From: a virus
DNA: 34,471 nt
Direction: 5' to 3' (one strand)
Virus record (IMG/VR): IMGVR_UViG_3300046458_000060
Coordinates: 1-34,471 of that record
A model generated the notes under the pieces. That model had not been told where the DNA came from. It saw nothing but the letters and a program-made list of their open reading frames with translations, and did no database searches. Both the position numbers and the translations under genes were made by a program. Positions 22,593-29,890 of this stretch are shown piece by piece (position 1 is the first letter of the stretch; every line of letters begins with the position of its first letter).

Positions 22593-22898
22593 ATGACCAC
22601 CCCGAACCCGAACACCGTCACCCTGGACACCCCGCTGACCCGCGGCAATCAGACCATCACCGAAGTGACCCTGCGCAAGCCCAGCGCCGGCGAGCTGCGC
22701 GGCACCTCCCTGCAGGCCCTGTGCAATCTCGACGTCGACGCGCTTTCCAAGGTCCTGCCGCGCATCACCACGCCGATGCTGACCGACGCCGACGTGGCCC
22801 GCATGGACCCGGCCGACCTGGTGCAGATGGGGGCACTGTTCGCCGGTTTTTTGGCACCGAAGGCGGCGCTGGCGATCTTGGCCTCCCAGAGCGAGTAG
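22593..22898 (+). CDS. E: Tail assembly chaperone E (P2 gpE-like)
   Basis: The protein has 101 residues (P2 E 91). It begins MTTPNPNTVTLDTPLTRGNQTI, then VTLRKPSAGELRG, the usual opening of gpE. It binds the tape measure during tail-tube assembly and is not part of the virion in relatives. Near its end the codons for Gly-Phe-Leu form the slippery heptamer T-TTT-TTG. A fraction of ribosomes should shift there into the E' frame. Confidence 0.93.
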   Translation: MTTPNPNTVTLDTPLTRGNQTITEVTLRKPSAGELRGTSLQALCNLDVDALSKVLPRITTPMLTDADVARMDPADLVQMGALFAGFLAPKAALAILASQSE

Positions 22899-23026
22899 AG
22901 GACGCCATGGCCGATATCGCCGTGGTGTTCCACTGGACGCCCCAGGATATGGCCGACTTCACCCTGACCGAACTAGCCGAGTGGCGCGAGCGCGCCCGCG
23001 TGCGCTCCCAGCCGCCCAAGACCTGA
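22593..23026 (+). CDS. E': Frameshifted tail chaperone E+E'
   Basis: The product of a -1 shift at 22847-22853 continues to the stop at 23026, giving about 144 residues; P2 E+E' is 142. The added part includes DAMADIAVVFHWTPQDMADFTLTELAEWRERAR, which matches the E' pattern (the FHWxPxxMxxMxLxELxxWRERA type). The E' segment has no ribosome binding site and start of its own that would give the full domain. It ends ten bases before the tape measure, whose length these chaperones serve. Confidence 0.9.
22847..22853 (+). other. Programmed -1 frameshift site TTTTTTG
   Basis: T-TTT-TTG in the zero frame of E, read as GGT TTT TTG. It is the same heptamer that P2 uses in the same gene. After the shift the frame is open for 57 more codons. 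I did not establish a downstream stimulatory structure by eye. Confidence 0.9.
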
Positions 23027-23035
23027 GATTGAACT

Positions 23036-25591
23036 ATGTCCAATGACCTGAAATTACGAGTACTCCTGAACCTGGTCGAGAATGCCACCCGACCGCTGCG
23101 CGGCATCATGGGCAGCAGCAACCAGGCCGCGACCGCGCTCAAGGCCGCGCGCGATCGCCTCAAGGAACTGGACAAGGTACAGAAGGACGTCGGCGCCTTC
23201 CGCGAGCTGCGCGCCGGCGCCGCGGCCACCGCGACCCAGCTCGAGGCGGCGCAGACGCGCGTGGGCCAGCTGGCCCGCCAGATGAACGCCGCGGGCGTGC
23301 CCACGCGGGCAATGTCCCGCGAGTTCGCCGCGGCGCGCCGCGAGGCCACGCAGCTGCGCGCCGCCCACGACCAGCAACAGCAGCAGCTGCAGCAGCTGCG
23401 CACCAGGTTGTCCGGCGCCGGCATCGACACCCGCCAGCTGGCCCAGCACGAACGCGACCTGCGCGGGAATATCCGGTCGACCACGGCCGAGATGGAGCGG
23501 CAACAGCGCGCCCTGGCCGAACTGGCGGCACGCCAGCGCCGCCTGGGCGAAGCGCGCGCCAGGATGGAGGCGACCCAGCGCACGGCCGGCAAGATGACGT
23601 CGGCCGGCGCCGGCATGGCCGCGGCCGGCGCCGCCACCGGCGCCGCGCTGTCGGTTCCGGTGGCCGCCTATGCCAAGGCCGAGGACTCGGCCACCCAACT
23701 GTCCGGCGCCCTGATGCGCGCCGGCGGAATCGTGCCTCCCGAGTTCCAGAAGATCAACGACCTGGCTATGAAGCTGGGCGACCGCCTGCCGGGCACCACG
23801 TCCGATTTCCAGGACATGATGACCATGCTGACCCGCCAGGGTATCTCTGCGCAGTCCATCCTGGGCGGCACGGGCGAGGCGGCCGCCTACCTGGGCGTGC
23901 AGCTCAAGAAGGCGCCGGCCGAGGCGGCCGAGTTCGCCGCCAAGATGCAGGATGCGACCAAGACGACCGAAAAGGATATGTTGAGCCTCATGGACGTGAT
24001 TCAGCGCACGTTCTACCTGGGCGTCGATGACAACAACATGCTGATGGGCTTTGCCAAGCTGTCGCCGGCAATGGACACCATCAAACAGAAGGGCCTCGAG
24101 GGAGCAAAGGCCCTGGCCCCGCTGCTGGTGATGGCCGACCAGGCCGGCATGCAGGGCGAGGCTTCGGGCAACGCCTTCCGGAAAATCTTCCAGATGGGCA
24201 TGGACAAGAAGAAGGTCGCCAAGGCAAACAAGGACCTGGGGCCGGGGCAGCAACTCGACTTCACGGACGGCAAGGGCGAATTCGGCGGCCTGGACAAGAT
24301 GTTCAAGCAGTTTGACAAGCTCAAGGGCCTGACCACGCAAAAGCGGCTTTCTGTCCTCAAGACCGTGTTTGGCGACGATGCCGAAACCCTGCAGGCTGTT
24401 TCCCTGCTGATGGAGAAAGGCATAGCCGGCTACCAGGAAGTCCAGGGCAAGATGAGCGCCCAGGCATCCCTGCAGGACCGCGTCAACAAGCAGCTCGGCA
24501 CCCTGAAAAACCTATGGGAGGCCGCGGCCGGCACCTTCACCAACAGCATGGTGGCTTTCGGTGAGTCGATCGCGCCCGAGCTGAAAGCCACCACCGAGTG
24601 GCTGGGCGCAACGGCCCAGGCCGTGGGCGCCTGGGCGCGCGAGAACCCGCGCCTGGCCGGTGGTCTGATGAAAACGGCCGCCGTCCTGGCGATCGTGCTC
24701 GCCGTCGGCGGCGCCCTGCTCCTGATGGTGGGCAGCATTCTGGGACCACTCGCCATGGTGCAAATGAGCCTCACCACCCTGGGCGTGGGGGCAGGTATCC
24801 TGCCCGCCGTGCTGGGCGGGGCCGCCACCGCGCTGCGCATGGTGGGGATGGCTGTCATGTTCATTGGCCGCGCGCTGCTCATGAACCCCATCGGCCTGGC
24901 AATCACGGCCATTGGCCTGGCCGCCTATGCGATCTATGCCTATTGGGAGCCGATCAAGGCATTTTTCGGCGGCCTGTGGGACCAGGTTAAGACGGCATTT
25001 TCCGGAGGCCTCGGCGGGATCGCGGCGCTGATCCTGAACTGGTCGCCACTGGGCCTGTTCTACCAGGCCTTCGCCGCTGTCCTGTCCTGGTTCGGCATCC
25101 AGCTGCCGGCCAAGTTCTCCGAGCTGGGCGCGAACCTGACCGCCGGCCTGGTCAACGGCATCATCGGCGGCCTGGGCGCCGTCAAGGACGCGATCGGCAA
25201 CGTAGGCGCGGCCGCAATCGGCTGGTTCAAGGAGAAGCTGGGAATCCACAGCCCGAGCCGCGTGTTCGGGGAGCTGGGCGGCTTTATCAGCCAGGGCGCC
25301 GCGCTGGGCATGGAAAGCGAGCAGGGCCGGGTCGTGCGCGCGGCTGTTGGCCTGGCGGCCGCGGCGACGACCGCATTCACGCCGGCGGCCGCGGCGCCGC
25401 TGCAGGTGGGCGCGGCGATCGGCGGCGGCGCCCAGGTCGCGGCCGCGGCGGCCCCGGCCGGCCAGACCGTCGTCAACATTTACGCCCAGCCAGGCATGGA
25501 CGCCGCCGCGATCGCGCGCGCCGTCAGCGCCGAGCTGGACAAGCGCGACCGCTCCAAGCAGTCGCGCATCGGCTCGCGCCTCTCAGACTAG
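23036..25591 (+). CDS. T: Tape measure protein (P2 gpT-like)
   Basis: The protein has 851 residues (P2 T 815) and sets tail length. The N-terminal 180 residues are an Arg/Gln/Ala coiled coil (TATQLEAAQTRVGQLARQM and similar). The conserved tape-measure core follows (VAAYAKAEDSATQLSGALM, then GTTSDFQDMMTMLTRQGIS). Residues about 540-630 contain hydrophobic helices (AVLAIVLAVGGALLLMVGSI, MAVMFIGRALLMNPIGLAI) that can insert into the host membrane. A later GLVNGIIGGLGAVKDAIGNV and GIHSPSRVF segment is typical of these proteins. The C-terminal 100 residues are Ala-rich. Confidence 0.95.
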   Translation: MSNDLKLRVLLNLVENATRPLRGIMGSSNQAATALKAARDRLKELDKVQKDVGAFRELRAGAAATATQLEAAQTRVGQLARQMNAAGVPTRAMSREFAAARREATQLRAAHDQQQQQLQQLRTRLSGAGIDTRQLAQHERDLRGNIRSTTAEMERQQRALAELAARQRRLGEARARMEATQRTAGKMTSAGAGMAAAGAATGAALSVPVAAYAKAEDSATQLSGALMRAGGIVPPEFQKINDLAMKLGDRLPGTTSDFQDMMTMLTRQGISAQSILGGTGEAAAYLGVQLKKAPAEAAEFAAKMQDATKTTEKDMLSLMDVIQRTFYLGVDDNNMLMGFAKLSPAMDTIKQKGLEGAKALAPLLVMADQAGMQGEASGNAFRKIFQMGMDKKKVAKANKDLGPGQQLDFTDGKGEFGGLDKMFKQFDKLKGLTTQKRLSVLKTVFGDDAETLQAVSLLMEKGIAGYQEVQGKMSAQASLQDRVNKQLGTLKNLWEAAAGTFTNSMVAFGESIAPELKATTEWLGATAQAVGAWARENPRLAGGLMKTAAVLAIVLAVGGALLLMVGSILGPLAMVQMSLTTLGVGAGILPAVLGGAATALRMVGMAVMFIGRALLMNPIGLAITAIGLAAYAIYAYWEPIKAFFGGLWDQVKTAFSGGLGGIAALILNWSPLGLFYQAFAAVLSWFGIQLPAKFSELGANLTAGLVNGIIGGLGAVKDAIGNVGAAAIGWFKEKLGIHSPSRVFGELGGFISQGAALGMESEQGRVVRAAVGLAAAATTAFTPAAAAPLQVGAAIGGGAQVAAAAAPAGQTVVNIYAQPGMDAAAIARAVSAELDKRDRSKQSRIGSRLSD

Positions 25592-25605
25592 GAAGGAAAG
25601 AACCC

Positions 25606-26061
25606 ATGCTTTTGGCACTCGACCAATTCGTGTTCGGGATGGACACCCTGGCATTCCAGGAACTGCAGCGGCAGACCCAATGGAAACACCGCACCACCTC
25701 GAGGGTGGGCGCACGCGATGCGCGCCAGTACATGGGACCAGGTGAGGACACGATCACCCTCACCGGCGTGCTGGCTCCCGAGCTGACCGGCAAGCTGTCG
25801 TCCCTGCAGGACCTGCGCAAGATGGCCGACGCCGGCGCAGCCTATGCAATGGTCGACGGCGCCGGCACCGTGTACGGCGCCTTCGTAATCGAAGGCCTGA
25901 ACGAGGGCCAGAGCCTGCACTATGCGGACGGCACGCCGCGGCGCGTCGAGTTCACCCTGACGCTCGCGCGCACCGACGACGACAAGGCCACCACTGTCTC
26001 GAGCGGCGCCGGCCCGATCGGTGACATTGCGGACGGTTCCGACTTCGCGGGCTACGCATGA
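25606..26061 (+). CDS. U: Tail tube terminator/baseplate protein U (P2 gpU-like)
   Basis: The protein has 151 residues (P2 U 159). It starts MLLALDQFVFGMDTLAFQELQRQTQWKH, followed by RVGARDARQYMGPGEDTITLTG and KMADAGAAYAMVDGAG, all family hallmarks. The C-terminus has VEFTLTLARTDDD. It works with D at the tube base. Overlaps D by ATGA. Confidence 0.95.
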   Translation: MLLALDQFVFGMDTLAFQELQRQTQWKHRTTSRVGARDARQYMGPGEDTITLTGVLAPELTGKLSSLQDLRKMADAGAAYAMVDGAGTVYGAFVIEGLNEGQSLHYADGTPRRVEFTLTLARTDDDKATTVSSGAGPIGDIADGSDFAGYA

Positions 26062-27095
26062 CGGCGGCGCACACCCCGGATTTCCGGATCACCCTCGAGG
26101 GCCAGGACCTCACCAGCTCGATCGAGCCGCGCCTGCAGGGCCTGACCGTCACCGAGTGCCGCCAGGACGAGGCGGACACCCTGGACCTGACCCTGGACGA
26201 CCACGACAACCGCCTAGCGATCCCCAAGCGCGGCGCCGTGCTCGAGGTGTCGATCGGCTGGCTTGGTTCCCCGCTGACCAGCAAGGGCAAATTCACCGTG
26301 AACGAGGTCGAGCATTCCGGTGCGCCCGATATCATCACGATCCGCGCACGCAGCGCGTCGATGACCAAGGGCATGGGCGAGCGCAAGGAAAAGAGCTGGC
26401 ACGGGCAGACCATTGCCGCGATCGTGCGCGCGATCGCCGCCACCTACCAGCTCAAGCCGGCCGTGGGCGACGCCCTGGGGAAAATTCTCATTCCCCACAT
26501 CGACCAGACCAACGAGAGCGACATGGCCTTTCTCACCAGGCTGGCGAAGCGATACGACGCCGTCATGACCGTGAAGAATGGCAGCCTGCTGTTTATGCCG
26601 ATCGGGGAAGGCCGCACCTCGAGCGGCAAGGAGCTGCAGGTCCTGGCGATCGCGCGCAGCGACGGCGACCAGCACCGCTACCACATAGCCGAGCGCGAGA
26701 ACTACGCCGGCGTGAAGGCCCGGTGGCACAGCGGCGGCAAGGGCCAGACCAAGGACGAGATCGTGGGCGGCGAGAGTGAAAAAAATCTCAAGGTCCTGCC
26801 TGAAATCTACCCGACCCAGGCCGAGGCTAAGGCGGCGGCCACGGCCGAGTTGAAGCGCACCCAGCGCAGCCAAGCCACGATGGATTACACCCTGGCCGAG
26901 GGCCGGGCCGAAATCTTCCCCGAGCTGCCGGTGACCGTCAGCGGGTTCAAGCCCGAGATTGACGAAACCCCATGGCTGGTCAAGCGCGTGCGGCACTCGA
27001 TCGCGGACGGCGGTTTCACTTCCACGCTCGAGCTGGAGGTCCGCGACGACCCGACCACCGACCGCCACCGCGCCCACTTCCGCAAGGGTCGATAG
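26058..27095 (+). CDS. D: Baseplate hub protein D (P2 gpD-like)
   Basis: The protein has 345 residues (P2 D 387). It forms the tail hub (gp27-like). Conserved parts include FRITLEGQDLTSSIEPRLQGLTVTE, DTLDLTLDDHDNRLAIPKRG, KSWHGQTIAAIVRAIA, IDQTNESDMAFLTRLAKRYDAV and the C-terminal WLVKRVRHSIADGGFTSTLELE. It is the last gene of the FI operon, followed by a terminator at 27164-27190. P2's ogr gene, which would come next, is instead found near the repressor. Confidence 0.95.
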   Translation: MTAAHTPDFRITLEGQDLTSSIEPRLQGLTVTECRQDEADTLDLTLDDHDNRLAIPKRGAVLEVSIGWLGSPLTSKGKFTVNEVEHSGAPDIITIRARSASMTKGMGERKEKSWHGQTIAAIVRAIAATYQLKPAVGDALGKILIPHIDQTNESDMAFLTRLAKRYDAVMTVKNGSLLFMPIGEGRTSSGKELQVLAIARSDGDQHRYHIAERENYAGVKARWHSGGKGQTKDEIVGGESEKNLKVLPEIYPTQAEAKAAATAELKRTQRSQATMDYTLAEGRAEIFPELPVTVSGFKPEIDETPWLVKRVRHSIADGGFTSTLELEVRDDPTTDRHRAHFRKGR

Positions 27096-27128
27096 CGCAC
27101 CAGGTCGACCAGCTGCTCGAGCTGGGAC

Positions 27129-27250
27129 CGTCTAACAAACCACGGTTTTTTAGACACTCAACAAGAAAGGGCCAACCGGCCCTTTTTTCTTGCTGAAAGT
27201 GTCTAAAAACCCTGTATAGTTTTCTATGTCTAACAAACCCTGTTGACACT
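27129..27250. repeat. Cluster of TGTCTAA repeats around the D terminator
   Basis: The motif TGTCTAAMAAACC occurs as GTCTAACAAACC at 27130-27141 and at 27228-27239, as GTGTCTAAAAACC starting at 27199, and inverted (GGTTTTTTAGACACT) at 27144-27158. A fifth half-site, TTGACACT, is at 27243-27250. A -10-like TATAGT lies at 27215-27220 among them. The arrangement suggests an operator or a recombinase site near the gene at 27278 and the serine recombinase beyond. Nothing here identifies the binding protein. Confidence 0.6.
27164..27190 (+). terminator. Terminator after D
   Basis: AAAGGGCC (27166-27173), loop AACC, GGCCCTTT (27178-27185) continuing as TTT to 27188, then CTT. This is a canonical rho-independent terminator for the FI-to-D operon. 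It lies in the middle of the TGTCTAA repeat cluster, between two inverted copies. Confidence 0.8.
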
Positions 27251-27277
27251 TAATTTTTATACAGAAAGGGTAAGACC

Positions 27278-27793
27278 ATGCCTACTTCGATCGGTAATAT
27301 CAGTTTTGGCGGCAAGAACCTGAGCGATGCGGACGCCCAGCGCGTGGCGGCCGCGTTTTCCGAGCAGCGCCGGAAGCAGGAGGAGCGAGACGCCCGCCTG
27401 CCGGAAATCCGGATCAAGGGTGAGGCTGCGCTGCGCCGGCTGCTGCCGATCGCCCAGGGCAACACGGGGCAATGCCGGCATGTGGCCGCGTTCCTCCTGG
27501 GCCTTTACAACGGGACCCGCTTCCCGTTCGACCTGACCGACCTCCGATGCGTGGACGGCGAGATTTTCGACGACTGCATGGCCGTGCTGCAGATGGACGC
27601 CCAGCCGGCCAGGGAGGTGCACACCTACTTCGACAATGGAAGCCAGGTGTTTGAGCAGCTGGCCCAGGACTGGCGTGTCCCTGACCGCCTTCAGCTGCGC
27701 GAAGTCATCCGGTGGACCGGCTTTCCCCTGGAAAAGTGCGACGAGGACCTGCGCACGATACGCCAGGCGTACCTGGACAGCGAGAGGGTCTGA
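27278..27793 (+). CDS. Unknown protein, DUF7673-like
   Basis: The protein has 171 residues. AAAGGG lies seven bases before the ATG. Features are a charged N-terminus (EQRRKQEERDARLPEIRIKG), a helical core (ALRRLLPIAQGNTGQCRHVAAFLLGLYNG) and FPFDLTDLRCVDGEIFDDCMAVLQMD. I associate the ALxRLxxxAxxxxGQxxxVAxFLLxLYNG pattern with a domain of unknown function found in phages and mobile elements (DUF7673-like, from memory). First gene of a three-gene run ending in the recombinase; the following start overlaps its stop as TGATG. Confidence 0.75.
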   Translation: MPTSIGNISFGGKNLSDADAQRVAAAFSEQRRKQEERDARLPEIRIKGEAALRRLLPIAQGNTGQCRHVAAFLLGLYNGTRFPFDLTDLRCVDGEIFDDCMAVLQMDAQPAREVHTYFDNGSQVFEQLAQDWRVPDRLQLREVIRWTGFPLEKCDEDLRTIRQAYLDSERV

Positions 27794-28248
27794 TGACGCG
27801 GACCATTCTCATGATGCCGCGCCGGTTCGGCCGGACGGCGATCGCGCGCGCGCTGCGCGCCACCGGCGACGACCAGCTGACGCCCGAGCAGTACCGTGCG
27901 CTGTTTTATGGCGAGTTCTCGATCGAAGGCCAGGATCCTGACCTGGTGGCCCTGGCCGAGGAGTACGACCGCCGCACCGAGCTATACGACCGCACGGTCT
28001 GCACCGGCCCGATCGGGCCGGATGGGATCATGCCGGCGACCCACGCCGAGCTGGCGGCGATCAACCGGCATGCGCACCAGGTGCGGCGCGAACTGGTCGA
28101 CCGCGCGGTGCGCGCCGGCTTCACCGAAGCGCAGTTCAAGGAAGCGATGATGTACCAGGCGCGCCGCGGCCCCACCGCGGTGGCCGCGCAGGCTGCGCGC
28201 CAGGATCGGCCGGCCGCTTGGATCATGGCCGAGAAAGGGGGCGAGTGA
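27793..28248 (+). CDS. Unknown 151-residue protein
   Basis: It is coupled on both sides (TGATG at its start, and the stop shared with the recombinase start). It begins MTRTILMMPRRFGRTAIARALRATGDD, then LTPEQYRALFYGEFSIEGQDP, a mostly helical composition. The C-terminus is basic and Ala-rich. I do not recognise a family. Position between a DUF gene and a recombinase suggests an accessory plasmid-maintenance or early function, but that is not shown by sequence. Confidence 0.65.
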   Translation: MTRTILMMPRRFGRTAIARALRATGDDQLTPEQYRALFYGEFSIEGQDPDLVALAEEYDRRTELYDRTVCTGPIGPDGIMPATHAELAAINRHAHQVRRELVDRAVRAGFTEAQFKEAMMYQARRGPTAVAAQAARQDRPAAWIMAEKGGE

Positions 28249-28898
28249 TGCGACACCCCACCGCCACCAACAACCTGGACCTCATCACCGGCGGGATGCT
28301 AATCGGCTACGCGCGCGTGTCCACCGTCGACCAGAACCTGGACCTGCAGCGCGACGCCCTGCAGCGGGCCGGATGCGGCGAAATTTACGAGGACAAGGCC
28401 AGCGGCCGCGCGAAGGACAACCGCCCCGAGCTGGCCGGCGTGCTGCGCGCGCTGCGCGCCGGCGACACCCTGGTGGTCTGGCGCCTGGACCGCCTGGCGC
28501 GATCCCTGGTCGACCTGGTGCAGATCATCAACGAGCTGGGAGAGAAGGGAATCGGGTTCAGGAGCCTGACGGAACAGATTGATACGACGTCGGCGCAGGG
28601 CCGGCTGTTCCTGGGCGTGTTCGCGTCCATGGCGCAGTACATGCGCGACGTGATCCACGAAAACACGATGGAGGGATTGAAGGCAGCTCGAGCGCGCGGC
28701 CGCACTGGTGGGCGACCGCCGAAACTGAACGAGCAGGCAGTGAGGGAAATTGAGGCGCTGCTACGTGATCCGCAGATCACCGTGGGCGACATAGCGAAAC
28801 GCTACCAGGTGAGCCGGGCCACGATCTACAACGCCCTGGGCACGAAGAAGGGCCAGCCTACCGGACAGCCCGCACCACCGAGTGGCAGTAGCCAATAA
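28248..28898 (+). CDS. Serine recombinase (resolvase/invertase family)
   Basis: The protein has 216 residues from the ATG at 28248, which overlaps the previous stop behind a purine-rich site. An internal ATG at 28296 (MLIGYARVST) is the more usual family start but has a poor ribosome binding site. The catalytic Ser is in YARVSTVDQN (Ser25). Further conserved parts are DKASG, RPEL, VVWRLDRLARSL and FLGVFASMAQYMRD, then a C-terminal helix-turn-helix (TVGDIAKRYQVSRATIYNAL). In a plasmid prophage without integrase it most likely resolves dimers. DNA inversion is possible, but I saw no inverted sites flanking the fibre genes. Its end overlaps the convergent repressor gene by 41 bases. Confidence 0.92.
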   Translation: MRHPTATNNLDLITGGMLIGYARVSTVDQNLDLQRDALQRAGCGEIYEDKASGRAKDNRPELAGVLRALRAGDTLVVWRLDRLARSLVDLVQIINELGEKGIGFRSLTEQIDTTSAQGRLFLGVFASMAQYMRDVIHENTMEGLKAARARGRTGGRPPKLNEQAVREIEALLRDPQITVGDIAKRYQVSRATIYNALGTKKGQPTGQPAPPSGSSQ

Positions 28899-29511
28899 GG
28901 TGCAGCCGGCCCAGCTGGGCCGCCGGCACGACCTCGGCCGCATAGGCCGGGTTGTCGCACGATAGGCGGACCGAGCCGTCCGCCATGTGCTGGATGCGCC
29001 GGAAATGCACCGGCGCCGCATCACCGAAGCGCACCAGGTACACCCCATCGCCAGACCGCTGCCGGCGATCAACCAGGGCCACCTGGTCCTCGGGCAACGT
29101 CGCACCCATCGAATCCCCGGCCACACGCACCGCAATAGTCTCACCAGGTGCAAGGCCTTGCTGGTCCATCCAGGCCCGCCCCACATACCAGCCCTGGCCC
29201 TCGAGAAGTTCCCCAAAAGCGGCGGCATCGTGGAATGGCACCTCGACCAGGTGCGGCGCGATCGCGGCCACCGGCATAACCACGCCGGCCTCTTTTACGC
29301 CCCTTCCAAGGATTAACCAATCCAGGCTGATATTGCGATCGACGGCGATCGTTACGCATTCGTCATATGGAATCGTGCCGCGATTTTTTATCACGCTGAC
29401 AAATCCGCGTGACCCACCCAACACCTCGGCTAACTCTTTATCCAATTGGATGCCAAGCACAGTTTTCATTCTGTCGATTATGGCTGTTACTGATGGCTTA
29501 TTTTGTTCCAT
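28858..29511 (-). CDS. CI-type phage repressor with S24-like domain
   Basis: The protein has 217 residues. Residues about 9-71 match the Bet/CI phage repressor helix-turn-helix (IIDRMKTVLGIQLDKELAEVLGGSR, then GTIPYDECVTIAVDRNISLDWLI). Residues about 90-215 are an S24/LexA-type domain, with Ser134 in AGDSMGATL. Exactly 37 residues on, where LexA has its catalytic Lys, the sequence is HFRRIQ with Arg171. The usual scissile ASAG-like position reads AAFG. The protein may thus dimerise but not self-cleave. It is divergent from the Ogr-like gene across a 379-base control region and convergent with the recombinase. No clear ribosome binding site precedes the ATG. Confidence 0.9.
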   Translation of the reverse strand: MEQNKPSVTAIIDRMKTVLGIQLDKELAEVLGGSRGFVSVIKNRGTIPYDECVTIAVDRNISLDWLILGRGVKEAGVVMPVAAIAPHLVEVPFHDAAAFGELLEGQGWYVGRAWMDQQGLAPGETIAVRVAGDSMGATLPEDQVALVDRRQRSGDGVYLVRFGDAAPVHFRRIQHMADGSVRLSCDNPAYAAEVVPAAQLGRLHLIGYCHSVVRAVR

Positions 29512-29574
29512 TTTTGCGATTGAGTTTGCAGTTTGTTGTCCGAAGTTGCTGCGCGGAATGGCAGTAGAGCGTAC

Positions 29575-29603
29575 AATTTACTGAGTGCAACGTCAGCTTA
29601 CAA
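29575..29603 (-). promoter_or_regulatory. Putative repressor promoter
   Basis: On the minus strand, TTGTAA (29603-29598) and TAAATT (29580-29575) are separated by 17 bases. Each matches four of six consensus positions. It faces the repressor gene with a leader of about 60 bases. The inverted repeat at 29591-29626 overlaps its -35 box. Confidence 0.5.
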
Positions 29604-29626
29604 AATGTTACTTTTAATAACTGACG
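29591..29626. promoter_or_regulatory. Candidate operator inverted repeat
   Basis: CGTCAG (29591-29596) and CTGACG (29621-29626) are exact inverted copies. The inner bases continue the symmetry partly (TTA against TAA). It lies between the two divergent promoters, where CI-type repressors bind. Repressor binding is inferred from position only. Confidence 0.4.
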
Positions 29627-29682
29627 GCACTACAAAGTGAAGTTTTGCCAGCCTTACTGCTCAGTTTTGTTACCGAGAAACA

Positions 29683-29698
29683 CTGTACGGATATACAG
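29683..29698 (+). promoter_or_regulatory. LexA (SOS) box in the early promoter region
   Basis: CTGT-ACGGATAT-ACAG fits the LexA consensus CTGT-N8-ACAG exactly, and symmetry extends to ACTGTA...TACAGT (29682-29699). A promoter-like TTGTTA (29667-29672) followed 19 bases later by TATACA (29692-29697) overlaps it. Host LexA would repress the early operon directly and release it on DNA damage. The next gene downstream is the Ogr-like activator. Confidence 0.75.
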
Positions 29699-29731
29699 TA
29701 AAATCAAGGTTCATACAGTGAACGCCGCAAG

Positions 29732-29842
29732 GTGTTGAGAGCAGGAAAGGCAGCCGGTACGCGAGGGGGATTATCTACCGAACCGCACCGAACGCCTACG
29801 AAAACGAATGACGACAAAGCAATAATTGCCGTCGCGCAATAA
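29732..29842 (+). CDS. Possible 36-residue leader peptide (weak)
   Basis: A short frame with a GTG (29732) or TTG (29735) start and no convincing ribosome binding site reads RAGKAAGTRGGL, then TKTNDDKAIIAVAQ. It lies in the leader of the early operon, otherwise an apparent gap from 29700 to 29890. It may be nothing; it is recorded because the leader is long for such a compact genome. Confidence 0.2.
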   Translation: MLRAGKAAGTRGGLSTEPHRTPTKTNDDKAIIAVAQ

Positions 29843-29890
29843 AGAAACAGGGTTGGACCTGTTCACTAGGGACCGCCAGGGACTACAAAT

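Noticed and set aside
28248-28898. Serine recombinase as a tail-fibre invertase
   Set aside because: No inverted crossover sites or partial alternative fibre ends were seen around 16230-20623, and the gene is far from the fibres; dimer resolution fits better.
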